From contig NZ_FOAF01000007.1 in NCBI RefSeq assembly GCF_900109575.1, positions 124,001 through 188,000 on the forward strand: a stretch of 64,000 bases of DNA. Reading direction: 5' to 3'. Below are positions 59,969 to 64,000 of this stretch, one piece after another. Position 1 is the stretch's first letter. Each line of letters begins with the position of its first letter. This DNA comes from Olivibacter domesticus (GTDB lineage Bacteria; Bacteroidota; Bacteroidia; Sphingobacteriales; Sphingobacteriaceae). The notes beneath the pieces were generated by a model, which did no database searches, was not told where the DNA came from, and saw only the letters and a list, made by a program, of their open reading frames with translations. The position numbers were made by a program, and so were the translations under genes.

Positions 59969-60586
59969 TTATTTATAAGTCTCCATTTGCAAATGAAAAT
60001 TGCAAAATTCGTATTCATGCAACTGATTGGAACAAATAACTAATAATCTATTCGCTCCAAAACGTTCAACAAGTTGATGGTACCAAGCAATTCCTTTTGT
60101 ATCTAAATTGGAAGTTGGTTCATCTAAAAATAAAGTAGGAGTATCTGCACAACATGCAAGAGCCAACTTTGTCCTCTGTTTCATGCCTGAAGAAAAATAA
60201 CGTATTTCTTTATTTGCAGCTTGTTGCAATTCCAACAAGTCAATTACTCCTTGCGTATCTAAGCCTGTTGCTAGCTTCTTAAATGAGAAATGAAAATCGA
60301 TAAGTTCCGTTAAGGTGAATTCTTCAACTAACTCTACGTAGGGTGCAGCGAGGGAAACATAAGAAAAAAAGTGGTCTACGTCAATTTCTTTGTTTTCATT
60401 TTGATAAAGGATATGACCTCTGGAAGGGCTAAGGCTGGAAATAATAATCTGCAATAAGGTCGACTTACCGGAACCATTTGCGCCTAAAATAGCATAACTC
60501 TTATTACGAATAAATTGGTAATCTATCCCTTTAAAAATCCAGTCCTGATTAAACCGCCGACCTATATTTTCAAGTATTATTTCCAA
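59969..60586 (-). CDS. Orphan ABC-type ATPase
   Basis: 205 residues, a single nucleotide-binding domain with no membrane part. Walker A is GANGSGKST (about 35-43), the ABC signature is SSGMKQR (near 133), and Walker B is TLFLDEPTSN (near 150). The H-loop histidine is replaced by Asn in VICSNQ (near 183). No permease gene is adjacent; lpxA is upstream and efp downstream. It could serve a distant permease or a non-transport role. The start is TTG at 60586, since the frame has no ATG before an upstream stop. Confidence 0.85.
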   Translation of the reverse strand: MEIILENIGRRFNQDWIFKGIDYQFIRNKSYAILGANGSGKSTLLQIIISSLSPSRGHILYQNENKEIDVDHFFSYVSLAAPYVELVEEFTLTELIDFHFSFKKLATGLDTQGVIDLLELQQAANKEIRYFSSGMKQRTKLALACCADTPTLFLDEPTSNLDTKGIAWYHQLVERFGANRLLVICSNQLHEYEFCNFHLQMETYK

Positions 60587-60641
60587 GTATTGAAGCTAAT
60601 GGTAAACACTAATAGTTGAGCGGCACAGAACGACATTAACA

Positions 60642-61436
60642 TTACAGGCCTACTTTTCCCTGTCCAAATCCTTTCATAACGCCCCGGTTAGAATTTCGGA
60701 CGAAGTCCAAAATCTCATCTCTTATTTCTGTTGGTTGACATTCGGTTTCAATGATGTCCAATGCTTTAGTTAAATTGTTGTTTTTAACAAACATAGTACG
60801 ATAAATGTCTTGAATTTCATTTATCTGCTCTGACGAAAAACCTCTTCTTCTCAAACCAACAGAATTAATACCGACATAAGACAGCGGTTCCCTTGCCGCC
60901 TTTACAAAAGGAGGAACATCTTTTCTAACTAAGGAGCCGCCTGCCACAAACGCATGTGAACCGATATGGCAAAACTGATGTACTGCCACCATTCCGGCAA
61001 GCACCACATAATCGCCAACCGTTATATGCCCTGCCAGTGTGCTGCTATTTGAAAAAATACAATTATCTCCAACGAAACAATCATGTGCTATATGGCTATA
61101 TGCCTGAATGAGACAGTTATTTCCTACTACCGTTCTCCAGCGATCTTTTGTCCCTCTGTTTATGGTTACACACTCCCTTATAGTAGTATTATTACCGATT
61201 TCAGCGGTTGTCTCCTCCCCCGCAAATTTTAAATCTTGCGGAATACCACTTATAACAGCCCCAGGAAATATACGGCAGTTTTTACCAATACGGGCTCCAT
61301 CCATAATTACTACATTAGAGCCAATCCATGTACCTTCTCCAATCTCAACGTTCTTATGTATTGTTACAAACGGTTCAATGACTACATTTTCTGCTATCTT
61401 AGCCTGAGGATGTATATATGCTAATGGTTGAATCAT
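60642..61436 (-). CDS. lpxA: UDP-N-acetylglucosamine acyltransferase
   Basis: 264 residues. LpxA adds a 3-hydroxyacyl chain to UDP-GlcNAc, the first step of lipid A synthesis. The left-handed beta-helix of hexapeptide repeats covers about 1-190; the catalytic histidine lies in SHIAHDCFVGDNC (near 120) and GHITVGDYVVLAG follows. The C-terminal helical part (about 195-264) is normal. It is 5 bp after lpxC-fabZ in the usual Bacteroidota order lpxD, lpxC-fabZ, lpxA. Confidence 0.97.
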   Translation of the reverse strand: MIQPLAYIHPQAKIAENVVIEPFVTIHKNVEIGEGTWIGSNVVIMDGARIGKNCRIFPGAVISGIPQDLKFAGEETTAEIGNNTTIRECVTINRGTKDRWRTVVGNNCLIQAYSHIAHDCFVGDNCIFSNSSTLAGHITVGDYVVLAGMVAVHQFCHIGSHAFVAGGSLVRKDVPPFVKAAREPLSYVGINSVGLRRRGFSSEQINEIQDIYRTMFVKNNNLTKALDIIETECQPTEIRDEILDFVRNSNRGVMKGFGQGKVGL

Positions 61437-61441
61437 TTTAT

Positions 61442-62863
61442 CTAACCTTGTTTCGATTCCGTGTCTGTTTCTTTTACTTTAACTATTTGTGCCATTAATT
61501 CGGCCTCTACTACGGTCTTTTCACCTACCATCCCAACACCTTTCATTTGTGCAATGCCTCGTCTAATTGGCTGCAATAGACTACATTGGAAAATAATAGT
61601 ATCACCTGGTTTCACCTGTGCTTTAAATCGAGCATTTTCAATCTTCAGAAAAAGTGTGATATAATTTTCAGGATCCGGCACCGTGTTTAAAACCAAAATA
61701 CCTCCTGTTTGTGCCATTGCTTCAATTTGAAGCACACCGGGAAATAGAGGTTCATTAGGAAAATGTCCCATGAATAGATCTTCATTCATCGTTACATTTT
61801 TCAATCCAACAACATGTGTTTTTGTGAGCTCAAGAATCTTATCTATCATAAGCATTGGTTGCCTATGTGGTAAAATCTTCATTATTTGAGCCGTATCATA
61901 CACAGGAGCTGTATTTGGATCATAGACCTTGATGTACTTCTTATTTTTTTCCCTGCTTATCTGCGCTTTTATCTTTTTTGCAAAGGCAACATTGGCAGCA
62001 TGTCCGGGCCGAGCGGCCATGATATGTCCCTTTAAGGGTCTTCCAACCAAGGCTAAATCACCAATCATGTCAAGCAACTTATGACGAGCAGGTTCGTTTT
62101 GATGACGTAATTTGATATTATTTAAAATGCCTTCGCGCGCTACATCAATATCTTCTCTATTAAAAAGTTTCGCTAGGTGCTTCAATTCGTCCTTACTTAC
62201 ATCTTTATCTACTACCACAATTGCATTGTTCAGATCTCCACCTTTAATCAAATTATGTTCCAATAACATTTCAAGCTCATGTAGAAAACAAAATGTCCTT
62301 GAAGAAGCTACTTCCTTTTTAAATTCACTAATACTAGTGATTGCAGAGTGCTGGCTTCCCAAAACCGGAGAATTATAATCAATCATACAAGTAAATCGGT
62401 AACCATCTAAGGGCATAGCAACCATTTCGACTTTTCGTTCTGTTTCGGTATAATGTATATTGTGGGGTATTTCATAATATTCCCTATCGGCTTCTTGATC
62501 TTTATATCCTGCTTTCTCAATTGCTTCCACATAAACCAACGCACTTCCATCCATAATAGGCACTTCCGGCCCATCAATCTCCACCAATACATTGTCAATT
62601 TCCATGCCTACCAATGACGCTAGCAAATGCTCTACCGTGCTAACGCTAGCGCCATTTTGAGAGATGGTAGTCCCTCTAGAAGTATCCGTCACATTATCAA
62701 CATCAGCATCAATGATAGGTTGCCCTTCCATATCAACCCGCTTGAATTTATATCCATGATTTACAGGGGCCGGTTTGAAAACCAATGTAGCTGGTTTACC
62801 TGTATGAAGCCCAACTCCTGAAATAGTAATTTCTGAATTTAATGTTCTTTGTTTAACATTCAT
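61442..62863 (-). CDS. lpxC-fabZ: Bifunctional LpxC deacetylase / FabZ dehydratase
   Basis: 473 residues, a natural fusion. The LpxC part (about 1-305) has STVEHLLASLVG with the zinc histidine, and RHKLLDMIGD plus LKGHIMAARPGHA with the other ligands; it deacetylates UDP-3-O-acyl-GlcNAc, the committed lipid A step. The FabZ part (about 325-465) has the hot-dog motif MGHFPNEPLFPGVLQIEAMA (about 360-379, catalytic His and Glu) and dehydrates 3-hydroxyacyl-ACP. The fusion couples lipid A and fatty-acid pathways, which compete for 3-hydroxyacyl-ACP. It is well known in Bacteroidota. Confidence 0.97.
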   Translation of the reverse strand: MNVKQRTLNSEITISGVGLHTGKPATLVFKPAPVNHGYKFKRVDMEGQPIIDADVDNVTDTSRGTTISQNGASVSTVEHLLASLVGMEIDNVLVEIDGPEVPIMDGSALVYVEAIEKAGYKDQEADREYYEIPHNIHYTETERKVEMVAMPLDGYRFTCMIDYNSPVLGSQHSAITSISEFKKEVASSRTFCFLHELEMLLEHNLIKGGDLNNAIVVVDKDVSKDELKHLAKLFNREDIDVAREGILNNIKLRHQNEPARHKLLDMIGDLALVGRPLKGHIMAARPGHAANVAFAKKIKAQISREKNKKYIKVYDPNTAPVYDTAQIMKILPHRQPMLMIDKILELTKTHVVGLKNVTMNEDLFMGHFPNEPLFPGVLQIEAMAQTGGILVLNTVPDPENYITLFLKIENARFKAQVKPGDTIIFQCSLLQPIRRGIAQMKGVGMVGEKTVVEAELMAQIVKVKETDTESKQG

Positions 62864-62914
62864 TTTCTTGCATAATTTTTCACTGATGTCTCTTTTATTT
62901 CCATCATCAGCCTA

Positions 62915-63961
62915 TTATTTATTTTTTTCTTCTTTAAATTCCTTTAAGATCTTTTCCAGCTGATCAATACGCCGTTCTAAATCGGGTAGCCTTTGCAATA
63001 CAACCTGCGCACGCATCTGGGTTTGGAATTGGCTTGCCGGCGTACCTGCCCATTTTAATCCGGGATCCTCAATGGATCGGTTAATACCGGATTGCGCCTG
63101 CACCTGTGTTCCATCTGCTATAGTTATATGTCCTACTGCTCCTACCTGACCACCAAGGATGACCTGCTTACCTACCTTTGTACTGCCAGAAATACCCGTT
63201 TGAGCTGCTATTACTGAATTTTCACCGACTTCTACATTATGAGCCAATTGGATTAGATTATCTAATTTAACACCCTTCCGCACTATAGTGTGCCCCATTG
63301 TGGCTCGATCTATCGTCGTATTAGCACCTATCTCTACTTGGTCTTCAATCACAACATTTCCAATCTGACTAATCTTGCGATAAGTACCATCTTCTTGCGG
63401 AGCAAAACCAAATCCATCACTGCCAATGACAGCGCCTGAATGGATTGTTACTTGTTCACCAAGGACACAATCATGGTAAATTTTAACTCCAGGAAATAAG
63501 ATCGCTCCATTCCCTATTTGTACATTATCTCCAATATAAACTTGTGGATAAACACTCACATTATCTCCCAGAACTACCTCAGCGCCGATATAGGAAAAAG
63601 CGCCGATATATACGTCGTTGCCAATCTTTGCTGTGGGGTGAATAAATGAAGGTTCTTCAATTCCAGTCTTATGGAATCGAATATTGTTATATTGATCTAA
63701 TAATAATGTGATGGCCGTATAGGCATTTTTCACCCGGATTAAAGTAGCATTTATAGCTGCTTCAATTTCCAAATCATTATTCACTATAACAACTGATGCT
63801 CCAGTAGTATATAGATAGTTTTCATATTTAGGGTTTGCAAGAAAAGTGAGCCCTCCTTCAGTAGCTTCCTCAATTTTTTCCACCCGCGATACCACAACAT
63901 CTCCATTTCCTTCAATAGAACCGTTAACGATTTCGCTAATTTGTTTCGCAGTAAATTGCAT
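62915..63961 (-). CDS. lpxD: UDP-3-O-acylglucosamine N-acyltransferase
   Basis: 348 residues. LpxD adds the second 3-hydroxyacyl chain in lipid A synthesis. The N-terminal uridine-binding domain (about 1-100, with [14 protein letters not shown]) precedes a long left-handed beta-helix; the catalytic histidine lies in [14 protein letters not shown] (near 237). It ends with a helical tail (about 325-348, [15 protein letters not shown]). It is the first gene of the lpx operon. A textbook promoter ends 4 bp before the ATG, so the mRNA is essentially leaderless. Confidence 0.97.
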   Translation of the reverse strand: MQFTAKQISEIVNGSIEGNGDVVVSRVEKIEEATEGGLTFLANPKYENYLYTTGASVVIVNNDLEIEAAINATLIRVKNAYTAITLLLDQYNNIRFHKTGIEEPSFIHPTAKIGNDVYIGAFSYIGAEVVLGDNVSVYPQVYIGDNVQIGNGAILFPGVKIYHDCVLGEQVTIHSGAVIGSDGFGFAPQEDGTYRKISQIGNVVIEDQVEIGANTTIDRATMGHTIVRKGVKLDNLIQLAHNVEVGENSVIAAQTGISGSTKVGKQVILGGQVGAVGHITIADGTQVQAQSGINRSIEDPGLKWAGTPASQFQTQMRAQVVLQRLPDLERRIDQLEKILKEFKEEKNK

Positions 63962-63965
63962 CGCG

Positions 63966-63996
63966 CAAATTTATATGTTAAATTATTATGAACAAA
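63966..63996 (-). promoter_or_regulatory. Promoter of the lpx operon
   Basis: On the minus strand TTTG (63993-63996), a 19-bp spacer and TAAATTTG (63966-63973) form an ideal Bacteroidota promoter. The -7 box ends 4 bp before the lpxD ATG (63961), so transcription starts at or next to the start codon. Confidence 0.7.
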
Positions 63997-64000
63997 TTTA

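Overview
The window is a chromosomal segment of a Bacteroidota bacterium, most likely of the order Sphingobacteriales (Sphingobacteriaceae-like). The evidence is: an LpxC-FabZ fusion; a 14-subunit Complex I with a shortened NuoG; an alternative complex III (ACIII) cluster joined to cytochrome oxidase genes; an EF-P with the loop TPGNLRAF; low-to-moderate GC; few Shine-Dalgarno sequences; and promoter-like boxes of the Bacteroidota type (TTG or TTTG, about 18-20 bp, TAnnTTTG). No phage, transposon, CRISPR array, rRNA or tRNA was seen. It reads as core genome.

Layout. 1-1769 (+): the 3' part of an aminotransferase gene and tyrA. 1845-5110 (-): rsmE, a CorC/HlyC-type transporter, ppa and a DedA protein. 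5193-18501 (-): a complete nuoABCDEFGHIJKLMN operon with its own promoter, preceded by a perfect 42-bp palindrome. 18643-24660 (-): an exbB-exbD-exbD-tonB operon that also holds a small membrane protein, an orphan PstS-like lipoprotein and a large TPR protein. 25216-32688: housekeeping genes. These are a YciH/SUI1 protein, a lipid kinase, metK behind a SAM-II-type riboswitch, an acyltransferase, a glycosyltransferase with a flippase-like protein, ruvC, a HIT protein and greA. 32845-37116 (-): an S9 peptidase lipoprotein, a histidine kinase and a response regulator. 37300-38157 (+): a DUF4286 protein and rfbC. 38204-39739 (-): an OmpA-like lipoprotein, a DUF983 protein and a small membrane protein.

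39832-56345 (-): the second respiratory block. In transcription order it holds actABCDEF (ACIII), coxB, coxA, heme A synthase, heme O synthase, two subunit III-type genes, subunit IV, a SCO-like protein and a DUF420 protein. Together with nuo this encodes nearly a whole aerobic chain: NADH to menaquinone (Complex I), quinol to c-type heme (ACIII), and on to O2 (caa3/aa3-type oxidase), plus the heme A pathway needed to build the oxidase.

56719-63961: a deoxyhypusine-synthase-like gene, an S1/P1 nuclease (+), 5-formyltetrahydrofolate cyclo-ligase, efp, an ABC ATPase, lpxA, lpxC-fabZ and lpxD, the early lipid A pathway.

Points that stand out: the SAM-II-type element with a matching promoter; a SCO-like protein without the copper-binding cysteines; a DHS-like protein without the catalytic lysine close to an EF-P without the tip lysine; a PstS-like protein built into a TonB operon; and a structured intergenic region after the DHS-like gene. 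I did not find a clearly new defence or mobile system. The window looks like conserved core genome with several family-level oddities.
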